DNA from: Clavibacter tessellarius
Lineage (GTDB): Bacteria > Actinomycetota > Actinomycetes > Actinomycetales > Microbacteriaceae
Length of the DNA: 64,000 bases
Reading direction: 5' to 3'
Assembly: GCF_001618005.1 (NCBI RefSeq)
Contig: NZ_LQXA01000053.1
Location: forward strand, 62,001-126,000
Shown: positions 1-10,865 of the stretch, one piece after another
Layout: every line of letters begins with the position of its first letter
Numbering within the stretch: the first letter of the stretch is position 1
Notes under the pieces: model-generated
Seen by the model: the letters and a program-made list of their open reading frames with translations, nothing else
The model's database searches: none
Told to the model about the DNA's origin: nothing
Program-made: the position numbers and the translations under genes

Positions 1-1383
1 CGCGCCGCGGAGATCGACGCGCAGCGCGCCGAGGGCGCCGCCCTCGGGCCGCTCGCGGGCGTGCCCATCGCCATCAAGGACGTGCTCTGCACCATCGACA
101 TGCCGTCCACCGCGGGCTCGCGCATGCTCGAGGGCTGGACGCCGCCCTACGACGCGACCGTCGTCCAGCGCCTCCGCGCCGCGGGCCTCGTGCCGCTCGG
201 CAAGACCAACATGGACGAGTTCGCGATGGGCTCCTCCACCGAGCACTCCGCGTTCGGCGCCACGCACAACCCGTGGGACCTCGACCGCATCCCCGGTGGC
301 TCGGGCGGTGGATCCGCGGCCGCGGTCGCCGCGTTCGAGGCACCCGTCGCGCTCGGCTCCGACACCGGCGGATCCATCCGCCAGCCCGCGGCCGTCACCG
401 GCTCGGTCGGCGTCAAGCCCACCTACGGCGGCGTCAGCCGGTACGGCGCCATCGCGCTCGCGTCGAGCCTCGACCAGGTCGGCCCCGTGTCCCGCACGGT
501 GCTCGACTCGGCGCTCGTCCACGACGTCATCGGCGGGCACGACCCGCGCGACTCCACCTCGCTCACCGACCGGTGGCCGTCCTTCGCGGACGCCGCCCGC
601 GCCGGGCAGCGCGAGGGCGCCCTGAAGGGCGTCCGCGTCGGCGTCGTGAAGCAGCTCGACGGCGAGGGCTTCCAGCCCGGCGTCACGCAGCGCTTCCGCG
701 AGGCGCTCGCGCTCCTCGAGGAGGCCGGCGCCGAGATCGTCGAGGTGTCCGCCCCGAACTTCGAGCATGCCATCGCCGCGTACTACCTGATCCTCCCCGC
801 GGAGGCGTCGAGCAACCTCGCCAAGTTCGACTCGGTGCGCTTCGGCCTCCGGGTGAACCCGCCCGGCGGCGGCACCGTCGAGGACGTCATGGCGGCGACC
901 CGCGAGGCCGGCTTCGGCCCCGAGGTCAAGCGCCGCATCATCCTCGGCACCTACGCGCTGAGCGCCGGCTACTACGACGCGTACTACGGCAGCGCGCAGA
1001 AGGTCCGCACGCTCATCCAGCGCGACTTCGACGCCGCGTTCCAGCAGGTCGACGTGCTCGTCACGCCGTCCGCGCCCACCACGGCGTTCAAGCTGGGCGA
1101 GAAGCTCGACGACCCGCTGGCGATGTACCTCAACGACCTCACGACGATCCCTGCGAACCTCGCGGGCGTCCCCGGCATCGGCCTCCCCATCGGGCTCGCG
1201 CCCGAGGACGGCCTGCCCGTCGGGATCCAGTTCATGGCGCCCGCCCGCGAGGACGCGCGCCTCTACACGGTCGGCGCCGCCCTCGAGCAGATCCTCGAGC
1301 GGCAGTGGGGCGGGCCCCTGCTCGCCCAGGCACCCGAGCTCGCGCGCGCCGCGCGCCGCACCACGGACGGAGACACGCACTGA
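1..1383 (+). CDS. gatA: Glutamyl-tRNA(Gln)/aspartyl-tRNA(Asn) amidotransferase subunit A (5' partial)
   Basis: GatA hydrolyses glutamine and supplies ammonia to GatB for transamidation of Glu-tRNA(Gln) or Asp-tRNA(Asn) in the cytoplasm. The amidase-signature core is clear: the catalytic Lys in GVPIAIKD near the left edge, the Gly/Ser-rich [13 protein letters not shown] stretch, and the nucleophile region [12 protein letters not shown]. The reading frame is open to base 1, so the real start lies before the window; about 460 residues are visible. The TGA stop shares one base with the gatB ATG (TGATG), so the two are translationally coupled. gatC would be expected just upstream. Confidence 0.97.
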   Translation, partial: RAAEIDAQRAEGAALGPLAGVPIAIKDVLCTIDMPSTAGSRMLEGWTPPYDATVVQRLRAAGLVPLGKTNMDEFAMGSSTEHSAFGATHNPWDLDRIPGGSGGGSAAAVAAFEAPVALGSDTGGSIRQPAAVTGSVGVKPTYGGVSRYGAIALASSLDQVGPVSRTVLDSALVHDVIGGHDPRDSTSLTDRWPSFADAARAGQREGALKGVRVGVVKQLDGEGFQPGVTQRFREALALLEEAGAEIVEVSAPNFEHAIAAYYLILPAEASSNLAKFDSVRFGLRVNPPGGGTVEDVMAATREAGFGPEVKRRIILGTYALSAGYYDAYYGSAQKVRTLIQRDFDAAFQQVDVLVTPSAPTTAFKLGEKLDDPLAMYLNDLTTIPANLAGVPGIGLPIGLAPEDGLPVGIQFMAPAREDARLYTVGAALEQILERQWGGPLLAQAPELARAARRTTDGDTH

Positions 1384-2881
1384 TGGCCAAAGCCGAGCTG
1401 ATGGACTACGACGAGGCCATCGAGATGTTCGAGCCCGTGCTCGGGTTCGAGGTGCACGTGGAGCTGAACACGCGCACGAAGATGTTCTCCGACGCCCCGA
1501 ACTTCTTCGGCGGCGAGCCCAACACCAACATCACTCCCGTCGACCTGGGTCTCCCGGGCTCGCTGCCGGTCGTGAACGAGCAGGCCGTGAAGCACTCGAT
1601 CAGCCTCGGGCTCGCCCTCGGCTGCTCGATCGCGGAGAGCTCGCGCTTCGCCCGGAAGAACTACTTCTACCCGGACCTCGCGAAGAACTACCAGATCAGC
1701 CAGTTCGACGAGCCCATCGCGTTCCGCGGCTCCGTCGAGGTGGAGATGCCCGACGGCCGCATCGTCACGGTGCCCATCGAGCGCGCGCACATGGAGGAGG
1801 ACGCGGGGAAGCTCACGCACGTGGGCGGCGCGACGGGCCGGATCCAGGGCGCCGACCACTCGCTGGTCGACTACAACCGCGCGGGCGTGCCGCTGGTGGA
1901 GATCGTCACGGACATCATCTACGGCGCGGAAGGCGAGGCCCCCGAGCTCGCGAAGGCGTACGTGTCGACGATCCGCGACATCGTCGTGGCGCTCGGCATC
2001 TCCGACGCGAAGATGGAGCGCGGCAACCTCCGCTGCGACGCGAACATCTCGCTGAGCCCGCGCGGATCCGGGAAGCTCGGCACCCGCACGGAGACGAAGA
2101 ACGTCAACTCGCTCCGCAGCGTCGAGCGCGCCATCCGCTACGAGATCCAGCGCCAGGCCGCGATCCTCGCCGCGGGCGGCACGATCACGCAGGAGACGCG
2201 CCACTGGCACGAGGACACCGGCCGCACCTCCGCCGGCCGCCCGAAGAGCGACGCCGACGACTACCGCTACTTCCCGGAGCCCGACCTGCTGCCCGTGCAG
2301 CCGAGCGCCGAGCTGATCGCGGAGCTCCGGGCGGCGCTCCCCGAGGCGCCCGCGATCCGCCGCCGTCGGCTGAAGGCCGAGTGGGGCTTCACCGACCTGG
2401 AGTTCCAGGACGTCGTGAACTCCGGGCTCCTCACCGAGCTCGTCGACACGGTCGAGGCCGGGGCCGCCCCGCAGGCCGCGCGCAAGTGGTGGACGGGCGA
2501 GATCGCCCGCATCGCCAACGCGCGCGGCGTGGACGCGGCGACGCTCATCAGCCCGCAGCAGGTGGCGTCCGTCATCGAGCTGGTCGAGGCCGGCACGCTG
2601 ACGAACCGCCTGGCGCGTGACGTGCTCGAGGGCGTCATCGACGGCGAGGGCACGGCGCAGGAGGTCGTGGACGCCCGCGGCCTCGCGGTCGTGTCCGACG
2701 ACGGCCCGCTCATCCAGGCCATCGACGAGGCGCTCCAGGCACAGCCCGACGTGCTCGCGAAGATCCGCGACGGCAAGGTGCAGGCCGCCGGCGCCGTCAT
2801 CGGCGCCGTGATGAAGGCCATGCGCGGCCAGGCGGACGCGGCCCGCGTCCGCGAGCTCGTGCTGGAGCGCGCGCAGGCCTC

Positions 2882-2885
<4 letters not shown>
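1383..2885 (+). CDS. gatB: Aspartyl/glutamyl-tRNA amidotransferase subunit B
   Basis: GatB binds the mischarged tRNA, phosphorylates its acyl group and completes amidation with ammonia from GatA. At 500 residues it has the family's usual length. It carries the N-terminal [10 protein letters not shown] motif, the Asn/Phe-rich catalytic region ([17 protein letters not shown]) and the C-terminal YqeY-like tail domain that contacts tRNA. The ATG overlaps the gatA stop by one base, and its GTGA stop overlaps the next start by four bases. This is a core housekeeping gene and nothing about it looks unusual. Confidence 0.97.
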
Positions 2886-4519
<1,634 letters not shown>

Positions 4520-4543
4520 GCCGGCGGGCCCCGTCCCGCCGGC
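4520..4543. terminator. Bidirectional hairpin terminator between convergent genes
   Basis: A perfect 9-bp inverted repeat (GCCGGCGGG at 4520-4528, CCCGCCGGC at 4535-4543) with a 6-nt loop sits immediately after the ABC-F stop and just before the end of the opposing lipoprotein gene. There is no T-tract on either side, which is common for such elements in high-GC actinobacteria. Confidence 0.65.
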
Positions 4544-4554
4544 CGGCCGCGTCC

Positions 4555-6195
4555 CTACTGGTAGGTGACGAGGTCCGGCGTGGGGGACACGTGCCGCATC
4601 GTCTGCTCGGGCGTGAGCATGGGCTTGTCCTCGTCGATGAAGTCCTTCCAGCCCCAGCGCATCCCGGCGGGAGCGTCGGTGTGCAGTGCGCGCCACGTGG
4701 CCTGCTTGTCGGGCTGGCCGCCCTGGCCGTCGGCGTGGATGAGCATCGCGAGCTCGGGGTGGGTCATGTCGAGCGACGCCCGGTCGGTGATCATGTTCAG
4801 CCGGAACTGGTGCAGCACGAGCATCTTCTGCGGGAGCCCCCGGTCACGGACGAGGCCGGCCAGCCAGTCGGTGGTGGCGTCGACCTCGGCGGCGGAGACG
4901 CTGCCGATCTGCTTCAGCGGCACCTGGTCCGGGCCGAGCCGCCACTCGGGGTCGAGCGCCAGGCCCACGCCCGGCTGCGCGAGGACGGACTCGTACCGCT
5001 TCGCCTGGGTGAGGAAGTCGGTGCGGCCGGGCTGCAGGTCGATCACCACGTAGACGCCGGCGTCGCGGGCCGCGTCCAGCCACGGCTGCAGCGTCTCGAC
5101 CGGGACCTCGGAGGAGTAGTCGCCGTCCGTGCCCGCGGAGCCCGAGGCGACGGTGGCGATGAGCTCGAACATCGGCACCACGGGCGCGTCGGAGAAGGGC
5201 TGGTACTCGGCGGCCTGCGCCTTCGCGCGCGCCACCGCGTCGGCCGGGCCCTGCTCGCCGAGGACCCCGAGCGCGCCCGAGCCGGCCGCGCCGTACAGGG
5301 CGACGTAGCGCTTGTCCGGGAAGACGAGCTGGCCGCCGCCCGGGAGCTGGTCGCCGGTGGCGGCGGTGCGGATCCGGCCCTCGAGCGACGCGTCGTCGGC
5401 GTACGGGGCGCCGATCGCGAGCGTGTGCGCGGCCCCGGCGTCGTGCAGGGCGGTGATCGCGTCGGCGGAGGAGCGCGGATCCGGCGAGGCCTCGGGCAGC
5501 ACGGTGACGCCGACCCCGGCCGCACGGGCCGTGGCGACGGCGGCGAGCGAGGACGCGGCGTCGGTCGCGAGCGCGTGCGCGGCGTCGAGGGCGGCGGCGG
5601 GCGCCGTGCGGGGGAGCCCCGCGTCGGGATCCGCCGACGACGGGAGCGCGTCGGCGGGGGCCGTGAGCGCGGCGGCGCGTGTGACGGCGGCGGCCGCGTC
5701 GTCCGCGTCGGGAGCGGCGCCGACGTCGGCCCCGGTGAGGCGCGCCACGTCCTCGGCGTGCGCCGCCCGTACGACGGTGGTGGATCCGGGCAGGGCCTGT
5801 GTCGCGCCCTCGCCGACGCCGCCCACGGCGAGCACGTCGTCCGATCCGAGGCGCTCGATCTCGGGCACGGCACCGGCGCCGTCCACGAGGAGCGGTGCCC
5901 CCAGCGCGACGGCGGCCGCGGCGCCGAGCTCCTGCGCGGCGACGTCGCCGGCCGGCGCCAGCACGGCGACGGGCGCGGAACGGAAGAGGCTGCCGCTCAT
6001 CGCGACCGACGCGCCGGAGTCGTCGGCGTCGCCGACCACCGTGAGGGCCGCGTCGGGCGCGCCCGTGACGGGGCGCTGCACCCCGTCCGGATCGGTCGCA
6101 GACGTGCACGCGCCAAGGCCGGCGACGACACCGAGCGCGACGAGGAGGGAGACGGAGGTGCGGAGGGACCGGGGGAGTCGGATCGGGGACGGCAC
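4555..6195 (-). CDS. Large secreted lipoprotein of unknown function
   Basis: A 546-residue protein beginning with a basic n-region, a hydrophobic core and the lipobox LGAC near residue 30, so it should be exported by Sec and lipidated at that Cys. The middle is rich in Ala, Asp and Pro. The C-terminal 200 residues are better conserved in character, with YVVIDLQPGR, LALDPEW and MLVLHQFRLNM; these alternate like strands of a TIM-barrel (glycosidase-like) fold. That fold assignment is inference from pattern only. The gene stands alone, convergent with the ABC-F gene. Confidence 0.8.
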   Translation of the reverse strand: MPSPIRLPRSLRTSVSLLVALGVVAGLGACTSATDPDGVQRPVTGAPDAALTVVGDADDSGASVAMSGSLFRSAPVAVLAPAGDVAAQELGAAAAVALGAPLLVDGAGAVPEIERLGSDDVLAVGGVGEGATQALPGSTTVVRAAHAEDVARLTGADVGAAPDADDAAAAVTRAAALTAPADALPSSADPDAGLPRTAPAAALDAAHALATDAASSLAAVATARAAGVGVTVLPEASPDPRSSADAITALHDAGAAHTLAIGAPYADDASLEGRIRTAATGDQLPGGGQLVFPDKRYVALYGAAGSGALGVLGEQGPADAVARAKAQAAEYQPFSDAPVVPMFELIATVASGSAGTDGDYSSEVPVETLQPWLDAARDAGVYVVIDLQPGRTDFLTQAKRYESVLAQPGVGLALDPEWRLGPDQVPLKQIGSVSAAEVDATTDWLAGLVRDRGLPQKMLVLHQFRLNMITDRASLDMTHPELAMLIHADGQGGQPDKQATWRALHTDAPAGMRWGWKDFIDEDKPMLTPEQTMRHVSPTPDLVTYQ

Positions 6196-6335
6196 GCGTC
6201 CACGGTACGGGACGCCCCCGCGGCGCGCCCCCGTCCACGGTGCCCGGGCGCGTCCCGCCGGTCGCCCGCCGTCTCGCGTCGATGCCGCCGTCCGCCCGCC
6301 GGCCCCTCGGGCGAGGCGGCCGGTACCGTGGTCGG

Positions 6336-7046
6336 GTGACCGCTCTCCTGCCGCCGACCCTGCTGCCGACGACGATCGCCGGGGTGCGCCCCGCCGCGAC
6401 GGGCGAGGATCCGCTCCAGGGCCTCGACGGGCTCGTGGGCGCCGCCGCCCGCGTCATCGAGGCGCTCGGCGAGGTCGGCGTCGGCGCGATGACCTTCGTC
6501 GAGACGGTGTTCCCGCCCATCCCCAGCGAGGTCGTGCTCCCGCTGGCGGGCTTCGTGGCCGCCACGGGGCGCATGAACATCGTCCTCGTGATCGTCGCGA
6601 GCACCCTCGGCGCGTACCTCGGCGCCCTGCTGCTCTACTTGCTCGGCCGGAAGGCGGGCGAGGAGCGCACCATCCGCGTGCTCTCGAGGCTGCCGCTGGT
6701 GGAGCGCCACGACTTCGAGGACGCCGCAGCGTGGTTCCACCGGCACGGCCGCTCGGCGGTCTTCTTCGGGCGGCTCGTGCCCGGGGTCCGCAGCCTCATC
6801 TCGCTCCCGGCCGGCGCCGCCGGCATGCACCTCGGCACGTTCAGCTCCTACACGATCGCCGGCAGCGGGCTCTGGAACGGGGCGCTCATCGGGCTGGGCG
6901 CCGCGCTCGGCAGCCAGTACGAGCTCATCGACCGGTACGCCCGGTACCTCGACTACGCCGTGTACGCGGTGCTCGGGATCCTGCTGCTCCTGCTGGTCGG
7001 GCGCGCCGTCCGCCGTCGTGCGCGGCGCGGTCGCGCGGAGCGCTGA
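6336..7046 (+). CDS. DedA family membrane protein
   Basis: About 236 residues from the GTG at 6336, chosen over upstream in-frame starts because the extra N-terminus would be Arg/Pro-rich and unlike the family. It has the DedA hallmarks: an N-terminal re-entrant region with FVETVFPPIPSEVVLPLAGF, a central helix pair, and FFGRLVPGVRSLISLPAG including the conserved Gly-Arg-x-Val-Pro-Gly-x-Arg element. DedA proteins are inner-membrane phospholipid transporters or scramblases that affect membrane potential and cell division; the lipid substrate cannot be told from sequence. The C-terminus is a basic tail. Confidence 0.92.
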   Translation: MTALLPPTLLPTTIAGVRPAATGEDPLQGLDGLVGAAARVIEALGEVGVGAMTFVETVFPPIPSEVVLPLAGFVAATGRMNIVLVIVASTLGAYLGALLLYLLGRKAGEERTIRVLSRLPLVERHDFEDAAAWFHRHGRSAVFFGRLVPGVRSLISLPAGAAGMHLGTFSSYTIAGSGLWNGALIGLGAALGSQYELIDRYARYLDYAVYAVLGILLLLLVGRAVRRRARRGRAER

Positions 7047-7156
7047 CCGGATCCCCACGCCCCTCCCACGGGTCTCCCCAGTGGACGGAATACGGTGGCC
7101 GCGGCTGATGCGGTCGGCGAACCCCGCCGATCCGGCCCTCTGCGAGAGGCACCACC

Positions 7157-7843
7157 ATGGGATTCCTGGACAGGCTCCTGGGCCGCGACGAGCAGCCCCA
7201 CGACCGACGCGGATCCGCGCCGGACCCCGCATCGGCGCCCGCGCCGCGTGAGCGCAGCGCCGACGAGGTCGCGGTCGAGCGCTACCGCTACCTCCTCCGC
7301 ACGGCGCCGCCCGAGCGCATCGAGGAGGTCCACCTGGAGGCCTTCCGGAAGCTGACCCCCGAGCAGCGCGAGATCCTCTTCCGCCAGCTGAGCTCGGACG
7401 CCGCCGAGGGCGACGCGCCCGTGGACGACCGTCCCGAGTCTCTCGCGCGCTCGGCCACCCGATCCGAGATGCGCGCCCCGGGCACGCTCGAGCGCACCCT
7501 CGGCCCCCGCGGCGGCCTCGCCGGCGGCGGCGGCGGGATGGGCATGGGCGGCATGATCGCGGGATCCATGCTCGGCACGATCGCGGGCGTCGTGGTCGGG
7601 TCGGCCATCGCGCAGGCGCTGATCCCGGATGCGGTCGGAGGCGACCAGGCCGGAGCCGACGGGGCCGACGGCGCGGGCGACGCCGGCGCGCAGGACGCGG
7701 GAGCGGCCGACGCCGGCGGGACGGACGCGGGCGCCGGCGACGCGGGCGCCGGCGACGCGGGCAGCGGTGACTTCGGGGGCGGCGACTTCGGCGGTGGCGA
7801 CTTCGGCGGCGGAGCCGACTTCGGCGGCGGCGACTTCTTCTAG
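7157..7843 (+). CDS. Hypothetical glycine-rich protein with repeated C-terminus
   Basis: A 228-residue protein of unknown function. The N-terminal 115 residues are charged and soluble (MGFLDRLLGR, then an Arg/Glu-rich helical part with LTPEQREILFRQL). A Gly/Met glycine-zipper segment follows (GGGGGMGMGGMIAGSMLG and a GVVVGSAIAQAL helix) that could insert into or lie on a membrane. The tail is low-complexity: Asp-Ala-Gly triplets, then four GDFGGG-type units ending in two Phe. A GAGAGG ribosome-binding sequence lies about 8 nt before the ATG. Homologues I know of are annotated only as hypothetical. Confidence 0.8.
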   Translation: MGFLDRLLGRDEQPHDRRGSAPDPASAPAPRERSADEVAVERYRYLLRTAPPERIEEVHLEAFRKLTPEQREILFRQLSSDAAEGDAPVDDRPESLARSATRSEMRAPGTLERTLGPRGGLAGGGGGMGMGGMIAGSMLGTIAGVVVGSAIAQALIPDAVGGDQAGADGADGAGDAGAQDAGAADAGGTDAGAGDAGAGDAGSGDFGGGDFGGGDFGGGADFGGGDFF

Positions 7844-7932
7844 CGGCGCGGACGGGAGCGGCACGGCGACATGCGGCGGCGGCGCGGCGGCGCGCGTCGC
7901 GGTGCCGCGCTCCCTCCGCCGTGGCGTGGCCG

Positions 7933-9621
7933 TCAGCCCCGGGCCACGATCCCCTCGCGCACCTCGCGGCGCAGCACCTTCCCCAGCAGGGAGGTCGGCA
8001 GCTCGTCGAGCACCACGATCCGACGCGGCACCTTGTACGGCGTGAGGTGCCCGCGGAGCTCGGCGCGCGCGGCCTGCTCGTCGAGCGTCGCGCCCTCGTC
8101 GAGCACGACGGCCGCGACCACCTCCTCGTCGCCGCCGTCGCGCGGGATCCCGACGACCGCCGCGTCGCGCACCCCGGCGAGCTCGCGCACGGCGTCCTCC
8201 ACCTCGGACGGCGAGACGTTGAAGCCGCCGGTGATGATGAGCTCCTTGATCCGGTCGGCGATGCGGACGAAGCCGTCCGCGTCGATCGTCACCACGTCGC
8301 CCGTGCGGAACCAGCCGCCCTCGAGCAGCACCGAGGCCGTCTCCTCGGGCCGGCCGTGGTATCCGCGGAACACCTGCGGCCCGCGCACGAGCAGCTCGCC
8401 GGGCTCGCCCGCGGGCCGGTCGACCGACGGGTCGTCCGGATCCACCACGCGCACCTCGGTGTTCGGCAGCGGCAGGCCGACGGTCCCGGCGCGGCGCGTA
8501 TCGCCCACGGGGTTGGCCATCAGCACCGGGGAGCACTCCGACAGGCCGTAGCCCTCGACGAGCCAGCCGCCGGTCTGCTCCTCCCACGGGACGACCACGG
8601 ACTCCGGCAGCGCCATGGCGCCGGAGATGGAGATGGAGATGCCTGCGAGCGACACGCCCTCGGTCTCGGCCGCCTGGCGGAGCTTCGCGTAGATGGGCGG
8701 CACCGCGGGGAGGAACGTGGGCGGGTGCCGGCGGATCGCCTGCAGCACGAGGTCGGGCTCGAAGCGGGGGAAGAGCACGAGGCGGGATCCCATGCTCATC
8801 GCGAAGGTGAGGCAGAGGGTGAGGCCGTACGCGTGGAACATCGGCAGCACGGCGTACACGACGCTCGTGCCGCGCGGCACGGTGGGCACCCACGCGCGAG
8901 ACTGGGCGGCGTTCGCGCTGAGGTTGAGGTGCGTGAGCTCGGCGCCCTTGGGGGCCCCGGTGGTGCCGCTCGTGTACTGGATCACCGCGAGGTCGTCGGC
9001 GGCGGGCCGCGGGTGGTCGACCGGCAGCGGTGCGGCGGCGGCGATCCGCTCCCAGGGGGTCGTGCCGGTGACCTTCGCGGCGATGGCGGCACGCGCGGCG
9101 CGGGCCTTCGGGACGGGGAGCCGGAGCAGCAGACGCGTCCGGCGGGGCATGGCGCGCGTGACGTCGACGGAGACGATGCGCTCGGGGCGCACGCCGTCCG
9201 GGAGCGCCTGGATGGTCGCGACCGACCGGTCCCACGCGATGACGGTGCGGGCGCGGTGGTCCTCGAACTGGTGCTGCAGCTCACGCGGCGTGTAGAGCGG
9301 GTTGTGCTCGACGACCACGGCGCCGAGGCGGAGGACGGCGTAGAACGCGACGACGTGCTGCGGGCAGTTGGGGAGCACGATCGCGACGGGGTCGCCCGCG
9401 CGGACGCCCTGGTCGTGCAGTCCCTGCGCGGCCCGCGCGATGAGGTCGCCGAGCTCGGCGTAGCTCGTCTCGGCGCCGAGGAAGTCGAGCGCGGTGCCGC
9501 CGGGGAAGCGGAGCACGGACTGGTCGACGATGTCGACGAGCGACCCCTGCGGCAGGTCGATCTCGTGCGGGACGTCGGGCGCGTAGCTGGCCAGCCAGGG
9601 CCGGTCGGTGGGGGTGCTCAC
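7933..9621 (-). CDS. Long-chain fatty acid-CoA ligase (AMP-binding), copy 1
   Basis: A 562-residue acyl-activating enzyme that forms an acyl-adenylate and then acyl-CoA. The AMP-binding P-loop motif YTSGTTGAPKGAELTH lies in the middle. Further on are the GYGLSECSP and GWFRTGDV motifs, and near the end DRIKELIITGGFNVSPSEVE and the catalytic Lys in LLGKVLRREVRE. The start is GTG. It is a paralogue of the ligase at 28595-30283: same length, near-identical motif spacing and the same N-terminal pattern (RPWLASYAPDVP versus RPWVRSYADGVS). Chain-length specificity cannot be deduced. Confidence 0.93.
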   Translation of the reverse strand: MSTPTDRPWLASYAPDVPHEIDLPQGSLVDIVDQSVLRFPGGTALDFLGAETSYAELGDLIARAAQGLHDQGVRAGDPVAIVLPNCPQHVVAFYAVLRLGAVVVEHNPLYTPRELQHQFEDHRARTVIAWDRSVATIQALPDGVRPERIVSVDVTRAMPRRTRLLLRLPVPKARAARAAIAAKVTGTTPWERIAAAAPLPVDHPRPAADDLAVIQYTSGTTGAPKGAELTHLNLSANAAQSRAWVPTVPRGTSVVYAVLPMFHAYGLTLCLTFAMSMGSRLVLFPRFEPDLVLQAIRRHPPTFLPAVPPIYAKLRQAAETEGVSLAGISISISGAMALPESVVVPWEEQTGGWLVEGYGLSECSPVLMANPVGDTRRAGTVGLPLPNTEVRVVDPDDPSVDRPAGEPGELLVRGPQVFRGYHGRPEETASVLLEGGWFRTGDVVTIDADGFVRIADRIKELIITGGFNVSPSEVEDAVRELAGVRDAAVVGIPRDGGDEEVVAAVVLDEGATLDEQAARAELRGHLTPYKVPRRIVVLDELPTSLLGKVLRREVREGIVARG

Positions 9622-9718
9622 GCGTCCACCCTAGGCCGCGGGGGTCGCGCGGCCGGCGACGCGCGGGCGACCGGGTGGGGTCGGCGGCATCGTCCCTCGA
9701 GGCGCGCACGCGAGGGGA

Positions 9719-10165
9719 TCACCGACGGCCGGCGCGCCGCCCTTCGGCCAGGTACGCGAGCCGGCGGAGCGTCTCCACGTTGCGGGCGTGCAGCATCAGG
9801 TCCATGATCGGCGCGGGGACGAGCCGGCCGGGTCCGCGCACGGCCACCTCGGTCATCCGCACCTCGCAGCCGTCCGGCAGGGTCCGCACCTCGAGGGTCA
9901 CCCGGGCCTCTCCGACGGGCCAGCCCTTGGGCTGCATCACCATCCTGCGCGGCGGGTCCCACTCGAGCATCGTGGTGGCGTCGTCGAGGAGGACGGGCCA
10001 GGAGCCGAACGAGTGGTGCAGCTTCGCGCCGACGGCGGGCCAGGCGTCGTCGACCGCGCGCATCCGCGAGGCGCCGACGACCCATGCGGGGAACAGCCAG
10101 CCGTCGGACACCACCTCCGCGACGTCGGAGGGGGAGCACGTCATGCGGCGTCGGGTCACGGACAT
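9719..10165 (-). CDS. SRPBCC (START-like) family protein
   Basis: A 148-residue protein that looks like a polyketide cyclase/dehydrase-type SRPBCC fold. It opens with a basic strand, then VAEVVSDGWLFPAWVVGASRM, a central WDPPRRMVMQPKGWP hairpin and a long C-terminal helix (PAPIMDLMLHARNVETLRRLAYL), the helix-grip arrangement. Such proteins bind hydrophobic ligands; no substrate can be named. The ATG at 10165 was chosen because upstream sequence in frame reads as Arg/Ser-rich non-coding protein. It lies between an acyl-CoA ligase and the type VII secretion locus. Confidence 0.82.
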   Translation of the reverse strand: MSVTRRRMTCSPSDVAEVVSDGWLFPAWVVGASRMRAVDDAWPAVGAKLHHSFGSWPVLLDDATTMLEWDPPRRMVMQPKGWPVGEARVTLEVRTLPDGCEVRMTEVAVRGPGRLVPAPIMDLMLHARNVETLRRLAYLAEGRRAGRR

Positions 10166-10229
10166 GGGACCAGTCTGCCGGAGCGGCCCGAGGACGACGA
10201 CCCGCGCGAGGCCGCCGTGCCGCGCGCGC

Positions 10230-10865
10230 TCACGGGCTCGAGCGCGCCTGGTGGAACCGGCGGGCCACGTCGTCGAGGTGCTTCGCGAGCCGGGCCTGGG
10301 CCTCGCGGGTGCGCCGCCGGAGGCGCGCGACCGGGATGCGACCGCCGACCGCGAGCCCCGGGTCGTCGGGGATGTCGTAGACGATGGTGCGCCCGTGGGT
10401 CGCGAACAGGCGGCGCGACTCCGACTGCACGTCGTGGCGTCCGTTGGTGCGGCTCGCGACGATCGTGACGCGCGCCATCGCCTCGATCCCGTACCGGGCG
10501 GTGATGTCCGTGAGCAGCTCCGTGGCCGCCGCGATCCCGGTGGGGGTCGACGCGGTCGTGATGGCCAGCAGGGTGGCGGGCGACTCGAGCAGGTCGATGC
10601 CCTCGCCGCGGGCGTGCGGGCCGAGGTCGTGGAGGACCAGCCGCGCATCGACGGCACCGGCCTCGTCGCCGAGCGGCAGACGCCCCCCGAGCGTCCCGCC
10701 CGTGTGGTCGGTGAGGGTCGGCGCGCCGGCGGTGCCGCCCTGGAGGGCCGCGAACACCAGCGCCGCGGTCGTCGTGGTGCCGACGCCGCCCGAGGTGCCG
10801 GCGAAGACGACGCGCACGGCCGCGCGCTCGCGGGGGCGGAGGAGGGGGCTCGGCGTCTCAGCCAT
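10230..10865 (-). CDS. MinD/ParA-like protein of the T7SS locus (no P-loop lysine)
   Basis: A 211-residue protein with the MinD/ParA deviant Walker A position at residues 25-32, but reading SGGVGTTT. In active members this is KGGVGKTT, so both the signature Lys and the P-loop Lys are missing. Later elements (LVLHDLGPHARG, LAITTASTPTGI, VTIVASRTNG) match the switch and strand pattern of the family. Its start overlaps the eccC stop by 8 nt, making it the last gene of the - strand T7SS operon. ParA-like accessory proteins such as EspI occur in mycobacterial ESX loci; equating this one with EspI would be a guess. A regulatory or scaffolding role is my inference. Confidence 0.78.
   Translation of the reverse strand: MAETPSPLLRPRERAAVRVVFAGTSGGVGTTTTAALVFAALQGGTAGAPTLTDHTGGTLGGRLPLGDEAGAVDARLVLHDLGPHARGEGIDLLESPATLLAITTASTPTGIAAATELLTDITARYGIEAMARVTIVASRTNGRHDVQSESRRLFATHGRTIVYDIPDDPGLAVGGRIPVARLRRRTREAQARLAKHLDDVARRFHQARSSP

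Noticed and set aside
10230-10865. MinD-like protein considered as a chromosome or plasmid partition ATPase
   Set aside because: It lacks the catalytic P-loop Lys, has no ParB partner and is embedded in the T7SS operon.
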